Assembly (NCBI RefSeq): GCF_900112305.1
Contig: NZ_FOKT01000004.1
Location: forward strand, 124,001-188,000
Length of the DNA: 64,000 nucleotides
Source of the DNA: Microbulbifer thermotolerans
GTDB taxonomy: Bacteria; Pseudomonadota; Gammaproteobacteria; Pseudomonadales; Cellvibrionaceae
Reading direction: 5' to 3'
Below are positions 43,528-53,074 of this stretch, in pieces. Both the position numbers and the translations under genes were made by a program. Within the stretch, counting starts at the first letter, position 1. Each line of letters opens with the position of its first letter. The notes under the pieces were generated by a model, which was not told the DNA's origin, made no database searches, and saw nothing but the letters and a program-made list of their open reading frames with translations.

Positions 43528-44169
43528 GTGTCCATTTCATCACTTCCGCGGCTTTTAGTGGTCTGCCTTCTGGTACTGACTGTTGCGGCTTGTCAGGCGA
43601 CCCGCCGTACTCTGAATTTTGATACCAGTCTGGAACTGACTGTCCGGGCTGACAGGGATGTTAATCCGGATAACGACGGCCGCGCATCACCTGTCGTGGT
43701 GCGCGTATTTATGCTCGCTGACGATCGGCAGTTCGCGCGCGAGGATTTTCTGAATCTCTATGAGAATGCGGAATCAAGGCTGGGTCGGGACTTGATTGGA
43801 ACTGTGGTGCTCAAGGAGTTTGCTCCCGGCGAAGAGAGAGTCGAGAAGCTCGAATTGACCCCAGATGTCAGGTACATCGGCCTGCTTGCTGAATTTGTGC
43901 AGTATCAGCGGGCGGACGCTCTGATGCTGCTACCGATAACCGATCACAGCAACAATGAATATCAGGTGGCTTTGGCGGATACCCGTATCGATTTTCCAGA
44001 GGCGATTGCCAAGGGGCGTCGCACAAAAACGTCCACACTCTCGAGAAGAGAAGCTTCCAGGAAGCGGGGTGACACGGTAACTATTTCCAGTGAGGAGTAT
44101 GAGCGCATGCAGCAGCGGCTCCAACAGATGGAAAAGGTAGAAAAATCCACCAACGTCATCGATAAATAA
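43528..44169 (+). CDS. tssJ: TssJ, T6SS outer-membrane lipoprotein
   Basis: 213 residues, GTG start with AAAGGAG upstream. Lipobox VAAC (Cys22) after a hydrophobic signal. The transthyretin-like beta-domain (about 25-155; VVVRVFMLADDRQFAREDFLNLYENAESRLG) is typical; it anchors the TssM periplasmic domain to the outer membrane. A charged C-terminal extension (about 165-213, Arg/Lys/Ser then a short coiled coil YERMQQRLQQMEKVEK) goes beyond the usual TssJ domain. Confidence 0.93.
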   Translation: MSISSLPRLLVVCLLVLTVAACQATRRTLNFDTSLELTVRADRDVNPDNDGRASPVVVRVFMLADDRQFAREDFLNLYENAESRLGRDLIGTVVLKEFAPGEERVEKLELTPDVRYIGLLAEFVQYQRADALMLLPITDHSNNEYQVALADTRIDFPEAIAKGRRTKTSTLSRREASRKRGDTVTISSEEYERMQQRLQQMEKVEKSTNVIDK

Positions 44170-44200
44170 TCCAAACAGCTGACTTCAGCAGGGAATTCAC

Positions 44201-45538
44201 ATGTCGGCAAATAACAAGGTGATCTGGAGTGAGGGCATGTTTTTGCGCCCTCAACACTTTCAGCAGCAAGACCGCTATCTGGAAAATTTGCTGGAAGCGC
44301 GCACCGAGTCTCTCGGTCCCTATACCTGGGGTATTATCGAGCTGGCCATTGATAGCGAGCCGCTGTCCCTGGGCAAAATTTCTCTATCCAGGGTGAAAGC
44401 TATTTTTCCCGATGGCACACCGATGCTCGCTCCGGAAAATGAACTTTTGCCGGATGTGCTGGATGTTCCAGTGAACACACGGGACGAAATCGTTTTCCTG
44501 TGCATTCCCTTGAAAAGACCGGGCAGCCAGGAATCTGTGCGGGATCAGGAGGACTTCCCCCAGGCCCGTTATCAGGCCAGCAACTTTGATGCGCGCAACA
44601 GCGCTTCATCCTCTGGAGAGTCCGCGCGTATTCAGGTCGGCAAACTGCGCGTTTGTCTGAAACTCGAAAGTGATGACAGAAGCGGCTACGCATCTATCGG
44701 CATAGCCCGCATTCGAGAGCGGCAGCCGGAAAAGCCGGTCGAACTGGACTCCGACTATATACCGCCGTTGCTGAATGCCGAGGCGTCAGCGGTGATTAAA
44801 GCCTATATTGAGGAAATTAAAGGCCTGCTGGATCACCGCGGGTCTGCGTTGGGGCACCGTCTGAGTGACAGCGGTAGAAGCGGCTCGGCGGAAATCGCCG
44901 ATTATCTGCTGCTGCAGGTGATCAACCGATTTGAGCCATTATTGCGGCAATTGACCGCACAGCCCAGGCTTCATCCCCACAGCCTGTTTCTGGAGCTTCT
45001 GCAGCTGGCCGGAGAACTTGCCACTTTCACATCACCTAACAAGCGGCCACCGGAGATTCCGGCCTATATCCACGAAAACCTGCAGCAGAGTTATGCGGGC
45101 CTTTTTTCCGCGCTGCGCCAATCGTTGTCCACCGTGCTAGAGCAGACCGCAATTGCCCTGGAGTTGGTGCAGAGGAAATTCGGTATCTACGTGGCTCCAG
45201 TCACCGATCCGTCGCTGCTTTCAACGGCGAGTTTTGTAATGGCCGCAAAAGCCGATATGCCCGGCGACTTGTTGCGCAGCCGCTTCCCCGGACAGGCAAA
45301 GGTTGCGCCTGTAGAGGCCATACGCGAACTTATTTCAGCACAACTGCCCGGCCTGTCGCTGCGCCCGTTGCCGGTGGCACCGCGACAGATACCCTACCAC
45401 GCCGGCTTTGCTTATTTTGAGCTGGAACGTACCGGTGATCTGTGGCGGGCAATGCAGAAATCTGGTGGCTTTGCGGTGCATCTGGGTGCGGAGTTCCCCG
45501 GTTTGGTCATGGAGCTCTGGGCAATAAGGAATAACTAA
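44201..45538 (+). CDS. tssK: TssK, T6SS baseplate protein
   Basis: 445 residues. The N-terminus VIWSEGMFLRPQHFQQQDRY is the TssK signature; the shoulder domain and the C-terminal neck/head (YFELERTGDLWRAMQKSGGFAVH near 405) follow. TssK trimers connect the TssEFG wedges to the TssL/TssM membrane complex. tssL begins 2 nt after its stop. Confidence 0.96.
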   Translation: MSANNKVIWSEGMFLRPQHFQQQDRYLENLLEARTESLGPYTWGIIELAIDSEPLSLGKISLSRVKAIFPDGTPMLAPENELLPDVLDVPVNTRDEIVFLCIPLKRPGSQESVRDQEDFPQARYQASNFDARNSASSSGESARIQVGKLRVCLKLESDDRSGYASIGIARIRERQPEKPVELDSDYIPPLLNAEASAVIKAYIEEIKGLLDHRGSALGHRLSDSGRSGSAEIADYLLLQVINRFEPLLRQLTAQPRLHPHSLFLELLQLAGELATFTSPNKRPPEIPAYIHENLQQSYAGLFSALRQSLSTVLEQTAIALELVQRKFGIYVAPVTDPSLLSTASFVMAAKADMPGDLLRSRFPGQAKVAPVEAIRELISAQLPGLSLRPLPVAPRQIPYHAGFAYFELERTGDLWRAMQKSGGFAVHLGAEFPGLVMELWAIRNN

Positions 45539-45540
45539 AG

Positions 45541-46401
45541 ATGAGCAACGATCCCTTTACACCACCGCGCGGGCCCAGTGCGGGCGATCGCACAGTCATT
45601 GTGCCGACGCCGGGAGGGGGCGCCAGCGCTGCGCCACAAGCCCGCAGTCAGGCAATCTCGGACGGCGAACCACTGCAAGATATCCGGGTGCGGAACAGTT
45701 TAAACCCGCTTGTAGCCGCCGCATCAAAACTACTCGGTGCGGTCATCAAGCTGCGCGCAACGGCAAATCACGACAATGTACCGGATCTGCACAAGCGTCT
45801 GACCCGGGAAATTCAGAATTTTGAACGTGAAGCCAGGCAATTGTCCCTCTCCCCGGAGACGGTCCTGACTGCGCGCTATCTGATCTGCACTGTCGTGGAT
45901 GAAGTGGTGTTGAGTACGCCATGGGGCAGTGCCAGTGGCTGGAGCCAGCACTCCCTGCTAAGCCTCTTTCACAAAGAGACCTTCGGCGGTGAGAAGTGTT
46001 TTGCGATATTGCAGCGGATGCTTGAAGTTCCGGGCAATCATCTGGAGTTGCTGGAGCTTTTCTACCTTTGCCTGAGCCTGGGTTTTCAGGGTAAGTACCG
46101 CTTGGTTCAGCGCGGCCACGAGCAGCTGGAACAGATCCGGGACACGCTCTATCAAACGATAGAGCGACACCGGCCGCCGATGGAACGGGATCTGTCCCCG
46201 CATTGGCGCGGCTGTGTCGAGCGCAAGACACGATTGATTCATTACATTCCCCTGTGGGTGATCGCCAGCGTGGCGTTTGGAATGATGTTGCTCACCTACA
46301 GTGGTTACCGCTGGTGGCTCTATGAGAGCGCCACACCAGTGGCGGAACGCATCGCCGCCGCGGCTGCGGAAAACAACGAAAACACAACGGAAACCCGGTA
46401 A
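45541..46401 (+). CDS. tssL: TssL, T6SS inner-membrane protein (DotU family)
   Basis: 286 residues. A Pro/Gly/Ala-rich N-terminus (about 1-45) precedes the cytoplasmic helical DotU domain (RNSLNPLVAAASKLLG, TARYLICTVVDEVVLSTPWG, LLSLFHKETFGGEKCF). A single transmembrane segment lies near 235-255 (YIPLWVIASVAFGMMLLTYSGY). There is no C-terminal OmpA-like peptidoglycan-binding domain, so anchoring must come from elsewhere. It pairs with TssM, 50 nt downstream. Confidence 0.96.
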   Translation: MSNDPFTPPRGPSAGDRTVIVPTPGGGASAAPQARSQAISDGEPLQDIRVRNSLNPLVAAASKLLGAVIKLRATANHDNVPDLHKRLTREIQNFEREARQLSLSPETVLTARYLICTVVDEVVLSTPWGSASGWSQHSLLSLFHKETFGGEKCFAILQRMLEVPGNHLELLELFYLCLSLGFQGKYRLVQRGHEQLEQIRDTLYQTIERHRPPMERDLSPHWRGCVERKTRLIHYIPLWVIASVAFGMMLLTYSGYRWWLYESATPVAERIAAAAAENNENTTETR

Positions 46402-46451
46402 GCCCCGGACTGTGATTGCCCTGCACTTTGGTGTGGGAGATGGAGCTTTGC

Positions 46452-49400
46452 ATGAAACGCCTGCGCGATTTTTTTGCCAATAAATGGGTGTTGGGATTGA
46501 TCGGCCTTGTGGCTTTATCACTCCTGATCTGGTTTGGTGCCGACTACATCAAATTTGGCAGTGATAACACCACCCTGAGCCGCGGTGTCCGTCTGACGAT
46601 CATTCTGTTTATCGCCGCAATCTGGCTAGTGTGGAATCTGAGCCAGTGGCTGGTGGAACGGCGTCAGAATCAGGCGCTGATCAAGGAGATCGAAGAGTCC
46701 CAGGAAGAGGAGGTGGACCCGGATGAGGAGCGCAGCCGCGAGGAATTAAATGCTCTTTCCACTCGCTTCCGCGAGGCCATGGAAGTGCTGCGCAAGGCCA
46801 GGTTCAAGTCAGACAGAGGCAGTGTCTCCCTTTACCAGTTGCCCTGGTACATCATCATCGGTCCTCCCGGCTCCGGCAAGACGACGGCGCTGGTCAACTC
46901 TGGTCTTGAATTTCCGCTGGCCAAGAGCCATGGTCGGGAAGCGCTTGGCGGCGTTGGCGGCACCCGGAATTGCGATTGGTGGTTTACCAACGACGCGGTT
47001 CTGATCGACACCGCCGGTCGATACACCACACAAGACAGCCACCGCGTCTACGATAACAACGCATGGCGGGCGTTTCTTGGCCTGTTAAAACGCTACCGCC
47101 GGCGCCGGCCGATCAACGGTGCCCTGGTTGCTGTCAGCCTTCAGGACCTGATGGTGCAAACAGCGGAACAGCGAGTGCACCAGGCAAAAACCATCCGCCA
47201 GCGTATCAGCGAGCTGCAAGAGCAGCTCGGTGTTCGCTTCCCGATCTATCTGACCTTTACCAAATGCGATCTGGTGGCGGGTTTTAGTGAATTCTTTGAC
47301 AACTTGTCCCAAGCGGAGCGGGAGCAGGTTTGGGGCATTAGCTTCCCTGCCGAGAGCGGCCCGGTACTGGGTGCGCCGCTGGATACCTTCTCCGCGGAGT
47401 TCCGGGGGTTGATAGAACGCCTCAATCAGCGCGTGCTGTGGAGAGTGCACCAGGAGCGGCATATTGAAAAGCGCGCGATGCTGCAAGGGTTCCCGGCGCG
47501 GATGGAGAGCCTCACTGAAATCCTCGACGACTTCGTCAAACAGACTTTCAGTCCGAACCGCTATGAAACCGTACCGATGGTCAGGGGCGTGTACTTCACC
47601 AGTGGCACCCAGGAAGGCAGCCCCATCGACCGTATGATGGCGTCGGTGAGTGCCGATTTTGGACTCGAGCGAGATGTCGCGCATAAATTTCAGGGCGCTG
47701 GCAAGAGCTACTTCCTGCACCGCCTTTTGAAGGACGTGATCTTTCCAGAAGCGGAACTGGTAGGGGTCAACCGCAGAATAGAAGCTGCCACACAATGGCT
47801 GCGTCGGGGCGTTTATGTCGCCCTGGCAGGTATTTTTGTCGGAGCGCTGTTCCTCTGGAGTGGCAGCTTGGCCCAAAACAAGATTTATATGGGAGAGGTA
47901 CGGGATCTTGTTGCGGAATACGAACATGAAAAACAAGAACTGAGCCAGGCGCGCTTGACTCCGGTTACCAGCCTTCGGCTGTTGGAACCGCTGCGCAGTG
48001 CAGCTGGCGTCTACCAGCGCGAGGATCACCCCTGGCTGGCCAATATGGGCCTCTACGATGACAGAGTCGACAGGGCGGCAGATCAACTGTACCGCAATCA
48101 GCTACAAAACCTCTTTTTGCCTGCATTGATCCGCGATATTGAGAGTGATCTCAACCGCATGGGCAGCGATGACCCTGCGCTAGCGGATACCTTGAAAACC
48201 TACTTGATGTTTTTTAACGCCGACAAGCGTGACCCTCAAGTATTGCAAGACTACTACCGGGCCCGCTGGGAGCGGCAACTGTCCGGTGAGGCGCAGAAGC
48301 AGGAACAACTGGCCACTCACCTGGAACAGTTGTTTGAGCAGCCCCTGTCGGAAAATCTGCAAGCCAACGAGCGGGTGGTTGCGCGGGCGCGTCAGCAGCT
48401 GCGCCGTATACCTGTTCCGCAGCGTCTATATGCCCAATTGCGCAACAGCGAGCTGGGCTTGACGCCGGTAGACCTTTACGGAGATATCGGTGGTGACACG
48501 GAGCAGCTGTTTGGTGTGTCGGCCACAGACTCCCGGTTCAGTATGCCTTACCTGTACACCAAGGCGGGATATAAAGAGCTGAATTTCGGCGCGGATTCAC
48601 CATTGATGAGCCGGCTGGCGGATGAGCGCTGGATTTACGGTGGCGACATCAGCGGTGAAGATTTTAGCGAGGCGGATAGAGAAAGGCTTGGTGAAGAAGT
48701 CAAGCGGATATACCTCGGGGAATACCAACAGCGTTGGCAGCAATTTATCGGCGGCTTCTCCATCCAGCGTTTTCGCACGACCACTCAGGCACTGGATGCG
48801 CTGTCGAAGTTTTCCGACCCCGTTTACTCACCGCTACTGGCCATTGCTGAAATTACGGCCGATAACACACGGCTGACAATACGCCCGGAACTACCCACGG
48901 ACGCTTCTGGTGTCGCACTGCCGGTATCGAGCCGGGAGCGCAAGCTCGGAGCAGCGGCGGTCGGCGGTGTGGCAGGTGCTCTTCAGGATAAATTCAAACC
49001 TACGATCGTGGATCTGCGTTTCGAGGAGCTCCAGCGCATCACCCAGAGTGAAAAAGGGCGTCCAGCTAGGGTTCAGGAATACCTTTCCGCAATCGCAAAA
49101 ATTCAAGAATATCTGATTGAGATCGACAGCGCTCCAGACCCCAATGAGGCTGCTTTTACCAGCGCCAAGGCTCGTTTTGCCGGTGGCGGAGGGGATGCGA
49201 TAAAACAACTGCGGATCAAAGCGTCTAACGCCCCGGCGCCGTTTGACCGGTGGCTGGACGAAATCGCAGATAGCACCTGGGCATTGGTAATGGCCAAGGC
49301 CAAACTGCATGCCGACCGCATATGGAGGGAGCAGGTATACAGCAGTTACAGCCGCAGCCTTGCCAATCGATACCCGTTGCGGAATAACCGGGATCAGGAA

Positions 49401-49994
49401 GTGCCTATCCTTGAATTCAACCGCTACTTTAAGCCGGGTGGTATAGAGCAAAAATTTGTCTCCGAGTATCTAAAACCATTTTTGGATACCCGTAGCTGGA
49501 AGCTAAAAAGTCTGGAAGGACAGAGCCTGGGGTTGTCGGCGGAAACCTTGTCGCAACTGCGCCGGGCTGATCGGATTCGCAAGACCTTTTTCAGTAACGG
49601 GGGACAGGCGTCCTACACCTTCCGGATCGAGCCGACAAAACTCGATCCGGGCGTGCGCCTGTTTGCATTGGAAATGGGAGAGCAACGGGTGCCTTACTCC
49701 CACGGCCCAAGGACTAGTAAAAAACTGACTTGGCGCGGGGGAGAAAGCAATCGTGTGCGAATTATCTTTGAAGATTTGAACGAAACTGTACACCGCAAGC
49801 ACTTTGAAGGGGACTGGGCTTGGTATCGTCTGCTTGCGGCTTCCGAACTGGAACTTGGTAGGAGCGGTACCGAGCATCTGGTGACATTTGAGGAAGAGGG
49901 ACGCCGGGCGCAGTTCAAGCTGGCTGCCGCCGGTGTTGATAATCCGTTCGACCGCAGATTATTGAACGGCTACCGCTGTCCGGAAACCCTGTGA
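46452..49994 (+). CDS. tssM: TssM, T6SS inner-membrane complex protein (IcmF family)
   Basis: 1180 residues from the ATG at 46452 with GGAG upstream; an in-frame TTG at 46416 is less likely. Two N-terminal membrane segments (about 12-33 and 46-66), a cytoplasmic NTPase-like domain with intact Walker A GPPGSGKT (137-144) and DTAGRY, a third membrane segment near 453-472, then the large periplasmic domain ending in a beta-rich region (C-terminal FTFRIEP-like YTFRIEPTKLDPG and WYRLLAASELE) that binds TssJ. Core of the trans-envelope complex. Confidence 0.96.
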   Translation: MKRLRDFFANKWVLGLIGLVALSLLIWFGADYIKFGSDNTTLSRGVRLTIILFIAAIWLVWNLSQWLVERRQNQALIKEIEESQEEEVDPDEERSREELNALSTRFREAMEVLRKARFKSDRGSVSLYQLPWYIIIGPPGSGKTTALVNSGLEFPLAKSHGREALGGVGGTRNCDWWFTNDAVLIDTAGRYTTQDSHRVYDNNAWRAFLGLLKRYRRRRPINGALVAVSLQDLMVQTAEQRVHQAKTIRQRISELQEQLGVRFPIYLTFTKCDLVAGFSEFFDNLSQAEREQVWGISFPAESGPVLGAPLDTFSAEFRGLIERLNQRVLWRVHQERHIEKRAMLQGFPARMESLTEILDDFVKQTFSPNRYETVPMVRGVYFTSGTQEGSPIDRMMASVSADFGLERDVAHKFQGAGKSYFLHRLLKDVIFPEAELVGVNRRIEAATQWLRRGVYVALAGIFVGALFLWSGSLAQNKIYMGEVRDLVAEYEHEKQELSQARLTPVTSLRLLEPLRSAAGVYQREDHPWLANMGLYDDRVDRAADQLYRNQLQNLFLPALIRDIESDLNRMGSDDPALADTLKTYLMFFNADKRDPQVLQDYYRARWERQLSGEAQKQEQLATHLEQLFEQPLSENLQANERVVARARQQLRRIPVPQRLYAQLRNSELGLTPVDLYGDIGGDTEQLFGVSATDSRFSMPYLYTKAGYKELNFGADSPLMSRLADERWIYGGDISGEDFSEADRERLGEEVKRIYLGEYQQRWQQFIGGFSIQRFRTTTQALDALSKFSDPVYSPLLAIAEITADNTRLTIRPELPTDASGVALPVSSRERKLGAAAVGGVAGALQDKFKPTIVDLRFEELQRITQSEKGRPARVQEYLSAIAKIQEYLIEIDSAPDPNEAAFTSAKARFAGGGGDAIKQLRIKASNAPAPFDRWLDEIADSTWALVMAKAKLHADRIWREQVYSSYSRSLANRYPLRNNRDQEVPILEFNRYFKPGGIEQKFVSEYLKPFLDTRSWKLKSLEGQSLGLSAETLSQLRRADRIRKTFFSNGGQASYTFRIEPTKLDPGVRLFALEMGEQRVPYSHGPRTSKKLTWRGGESNRVRIIFEDLNETVHRKHFEGDWAWYRLLAASELELGRSGTEHLVTFEEEGRRAQFKLAAAGVDNPFDRRLLNGYRCPETL

Positions 49995-50024
49995 CGGCAG
50001 AGGAAATTCGGCGCGGAGGTGAAT

Positions 50025-50696
50025 GTGTCAACAGCGATGGGAATATTCGGTAAGCTTCCGGGGCATGGTGATTTTATCCAACGCCAGCTCCCGGCAAGCT
50101 TTGTGACGCCTTGGGACGAATGGCTGCAGCGCGCTGTACATGGATCCCGGGAACTGGTTGGGGAGTCCTGGCTGGATTACTTCCTCACCGCCCCGGTTTG
50201 GCGCTTTGCCCTGTCTCCCGGTGTATTGGATGAACGCGGCTGGGCCGGTGTATTGGTCCCCAGTGTGGATAGTGTCGGCCGCTACTTTCCCCTTACGTTA
50301 GCCGCTCCTGTATCGGGCAAAGCCAACCCTTTTGCACTACAGTTGTCCGCTGAGGGGTGGTACCGAGAGCTATCCAATCTCGCGATAGAAGCGTTGCAGA
50401 ATGCGCTTTTGGCTGACCAGCTGATGGAGCGCTTCCCTCAGCTAGCGGAAAATATTCCCGCGACGGACATATCCCTGAACGCGGGTGGCGTTCTCAAGGC
50501 TGTAGGGGAAAACTCGGATATTGCTAGCTGTTATCCCGGGATACTCGATTATCTGTACCGGCAGCAATTTCCCGCTTTTGGACTTTGGTGGTGTGTGGGC
50601 TCACAGCAGCTCGCACCCAATGCATTACTTTGTCCCAGTCTTCCTGATCCGGGGCTTTACGCTTCCATGTTGGGCGCGCCGGAATTGCGCTGGTGA
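50025..50696 (+). CDS. tagF: TagF, T6SS-associated protein
   Basis: 223 residues. Start uncertain: GTG at 50025 lies 4 nt after GGAGGT; GTG at 50019 and ATG at 50037 are also in frame. The N-terminus GIFGKLPGHGDFIQRQLP and WDEWLQRAV are the TagF (DUF2094) signature, and the domain fills the protein; it lacks the PP2C fusion found in some TagF proteins, that phosphatase being a separate divergent gene here. In Pseudomonas H1-T6SS TagF represses the system post-translationally by acting on Fha. Confidence 0.92.
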   Translation: MSTAMGIFGKLPGHGDFIQRQLPASFVTPWDEWLQRAVHGSRELVGESWLDYFLTAPVWRFALSPGVLDERGWAGVLVPSVDSVGRYFPLTLAAPVSGKANPFALQLSAEGWYRELSNLAIEALQNALLADQLMERFPQLAENIPATDISLNAGGVLKAVGENSDIASCYPGILDYLYRQQFPAFGLWWCVGSQQLAPNALLCPSLPDPGLYASMLGAPELRW

Positions 50697-50832
50697 CTGT
50701 ATATTGCAGGGATGCCATCACAGGGGATATCTCTAAGAATACAGCTTCCATACCAGTTATTGGAGCAAAGGATCATTACTGAGTCCGGGCACCAACGGGT
50801 TCAATTAAGTGCAGGGAATGCAGGTTTGTTCT

Positions 50833-51591
50833 ATGTCATTTGAAATTGTCTTTACCGGGGTGTTGCGCGAAGGTTTCAGCCGCCGTCAGGGAATCGATAC
50901 TCTGTGTCACAGGTTTGGTCTGAATTTTGAGCAGGTAAAGCGTTTACTGTCGGGCTCGCGTCAGGTAATCAAACGGGTCGAGAAGAGACAGCAGGCAGAC
51001 GAAGTGATGTACACCCTATGGCAGGGTGGTTGGAATACAGAGCTGTTGTTGGACAACTGTGTAATTTTTCGCAGCGAAGTCGCTCAGACGTGCCTGAAGA
51101 GGCAGTACAGTTCGGATCAAGCCGTTTCCATCGGCCTCCCCGACGTTTGGCAGTGTCGGGACGATCTCAATCCGAGAGCCGTATTACAAGCCGGTGACGG
51201 AGATCGGCATCAGTACGTAGTTATCCTGAAGCAAGCTCGGCAAGAACTGCCGCCGGCACTGACTTTGCCATCCTACGCGACGGCACAGTTACAGCAATGT
51301 TTGGCGCGAGTGGAAGAGGGACAGCTACTGTCAGGCCCAAGCCCTTCTGAAAGTGAAACTCTGCCGCTATACGTCTCAGAGATGTCTGCGAAACTCGATG
51401 GCACCTCGATTCATTACATTGTTGCACACTTCCAGTCACAGCATAATTTTTATGCAATTTTTCTTTGGTGCGAAGGTAATACCTTTGATGAACAAAGAAA
51501 ACTCTTTAGTCAAATTATTTCGAGTTTTTGCCTTGAAAAAGAAATGTTGCAGGTAGCTGAGTCGACCGTTGAGGTAACTGAGCCCAGTTAG
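50833..51591 (+). CDS. Two-part DcrB/PsbP-like protein inside the T6SS operon
   Basis: 252 residues from ATG 50833 (GTG 50809 and ATG 50818 are in frame; no start has a clear ribosome-binding site). Residues about 1-65 (FEIVFTGVLREGFSRRQGIDTL, VKRLLSGSRQVIKR) resemble the small N-terminal module found in many gammaproteobacterial zinc-ribbon/RDD-type proteins. The C-terminal 125 residues (YVVILKQARQELPPALTL, IHYIVAHFQSQHNFYAIFLWCEG, LFSQIISSFCL) follow the pattern of Mog1/PsbP or DcrB-like domains, the fold of Eag chaperones that load Rhs and VgrG-linked effectors. No signal peptide. Placed between tagF and tssA. Fold assignment is by pattern only; an adaptor or chaperone role is inference. 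Confidence 0.65.
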   Translation: MSFEIVFTGVLREGFSRRQGIDTLCHRFGLNFEQVKRLLSGSRQVIKRVEKRQQADEVMYTLWQGGWNTELLLDNCVIFRSEVAQTCLKRQYSSDQAVSIGLPDVWQCRDDLNPRAVLQAGDGDRHQYVVILKQARQELPPALTLPSYATAQLQQCLARVEEGQLLSGPSPSESETLPLYVSEMSAKLDGTSIHYIVAHFQSQHNFYAIFLWCEGNTFDEQRKLFSQIISSFCLEKEMLQVAESTVEVTEPS

Positions 51592-51644
51592 CAGCCATTT
51601 TTGTGAAATTTTTTTGATTAACAGTGTGGGCTATTTATTTTTTT

Positions 51645-51659
51645 CACAAAAACTTTGTG
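51645..51659. repeat. Inverted repeat upstream of tssA
   Basis: CACAAA (51645-51650) and TTTGTG (51654-51659) form a perfect 6-bp dyad with a 3-nt centre in the AT-rich spacer before tssA. It lies about 18 nt upstream of a possible -35 element, a position suited to an activator or repressor site; no regulator can be named. Confidence 0.3.
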
Positions 51660-51676
51660 TAAAACGGCAAATTATC

Positions 51677-51704
51677 TTGATTCACCTGATGCACAATGTA
51701 ATCT
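51677..51704 (+). promoter_or_regulatory. Possible internal promoter before tssA
   Basis: TTGATT (51677-51682), 16 nt, TAATCT (51699-51704), 46 nt before the tssA start. The 159-nt spacer is the most AT-rich part of the operon and is one of the few breaks in it, so a second transcription start for the tssA-tssH half is plausible. Consensus match is moderate. Confidence 0.35.
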
Positions 51705-51750
51705 TCCAAAAAATTCATACTAAGGGATTAACGGAGTAGAGGGACCTTTC

Positions 51751-53028
51751 ATGCCCTTCCCGAACACAATAGACATAGATGAACTGATTGCACCAATTTC
51801 AGACGAACAGCCAAGCGGCAGTGATATTAGAGAAGATCGCTCGCCGACGTCTGATTACTACACCATCAAGGATGCCCGCAACGGTGCCCGCGCGGCGGAG
51901 CGCTCGGCAATTTTTGACGACGGCGACACAGACCTACTCGCTCCCTGGCGCGACGTAGCCAAGTCTGCGGAAAAGATTCTCAGTGGCCAAAGCAAAGATT
52001 TGGAAGTCGCCAGCTGGTACACGGAAGCTCTGATTCGACTGCACGGCTTTAGCGGCTTGCGCGATGGTTTTGCCTTGATTGACCGCTTGGTAGAGGACTA
52101 CTGGGAAAACCTCTATCCGGAGCCAGACGAAGATGGCCTGGAAACCAAAGTGGCGCCTTTGACTGGGTTAAATGGCGACGGCGGGGACGGAACGCTGTTG
52201 ATGCCGATCCGCAGCGCGCCTATCACCCCCGAGGGCGATTTCGGGGCTTATTCGTTCTTCCAATACCAACAGGCCCGGGATGCCGATCGTATCGCCGATG
52301 ATGAAGCCAAGGCTGCCCGTATTGAAACCCTGGGATACAGTCTGGCCGATATTGAACAGTGTGTGCAGGCAGCCAGCAATGACTGGGCGCAAAATTTGGT
52401 GGAGACGCTAGAGGCCGCCATCGCTCACTATAAGAGCATCAATGAAGCATTGCGGTCGCATTGCGGGCACGACGCGCCTCCTTCAACAAACATCAGTACA
52501 TTGCTGGATGAAGTGCTGCGCACCACTCGCTTTATATACAAGGCCCAGCTGGAAGCGCTTGCTGCTGCCAGTGCGGAAAGCTCTGCGAGTGGACAAGATG
52601 AAGCTACTACCGGCCAGGAAAGTACAACTGCGGCACCAGTGGCTGCCGCGGTTACGGCAGGGGTCGCAGCAGGTCCAGTTGCTTCGCGCGAGGATGCTCT
52701 GCGGCTGCTGGAGGAAGCGGCCAGGTATTTTCGCACTTACGAACCCCACACACCTCTGGCTCCTGGCCTAGAACGGCTGATCAATTGGGGCCGCATGACA
52801 GTGTCGGAATTGATGGCCGAGCTTTTGCCGGATGAGCAATCGCGCGCTATTTATTCACAGCTCACCGGTGTCAAACTGGATGGCTCCGACACGCAGCGCT
52901 ATGTGGCGCCGCCGCCAGTATCCTCAGCTCCCGCCGCCAGCCCGGAGCCGGCTCAAAGCGCTGAACCGGCGCCCGCGGATGACGGTTGGGGTGGGGAATC
53001 CAAAGCCGAAGCCAACGCCGGGTGGTAA
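51751..53028 (+). CDS. tssA: TssA, T6SS cap/initiator protein
   Basis: 425 residues. The N-terminal ImpA_N domain (about 10-130; LIAPISDEQPSGSDIREDRSP, DLEVASWYTEALIRLHGFSGL, YWENLYPEPDEDG) is canonical. A middle helical region and an Ala/Gly-rich linker (about 275-310) lead to a C-terminal domain (ALRLLEEAARYFRTYEPHTPLAPGLERL) of the TssA1 short type. TssA coordinates tail-tube and sheath growth. A Pro/Ala-rich tail ends the protein. It opens the second half of the operon after a promoter-like spacer. Confidence 0.93.
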   Translation: MPFPNTIDIDELIAPISDEQPSGSDIREDRSPTSDYYTIKDARNGARAAERSAIFDDGDTDLLAPWRDVAKSAEKILSGQSKDLEVASWYTEALIRLHGFSGLRDGFALIDRLVEDYWENLYPEPDEDGLETKVAPLTGLNGDGGDGTLLMPIRSAPITPEGDFGAYSFFQYQQARDADRIADDEAKAARIETLGYSLADIEQCVQAASNDWAQNLVETLEAAIAHYKSINEALRSHCGHDAPPSTNISTLLDEVLRTTRFIYKAQLEALAAASAESSASGQDEATTGQESTTAAPVAAAVTAGVAAGPVASREDALRLLEEAARYFRTYEPHTPLAPGLERLINWGRMTVSELMAELLPDEQSRAIYSQLTGVKLDGSDTQRYVAPPPVSSAPAASPEPAQSAEPAPADDGWGGESKAEANAGW

Positions 53029-53074
53029 TTGCCAGACCATTTGCAGCCCCTAAATAGAGACAAGGAGACCAGGT

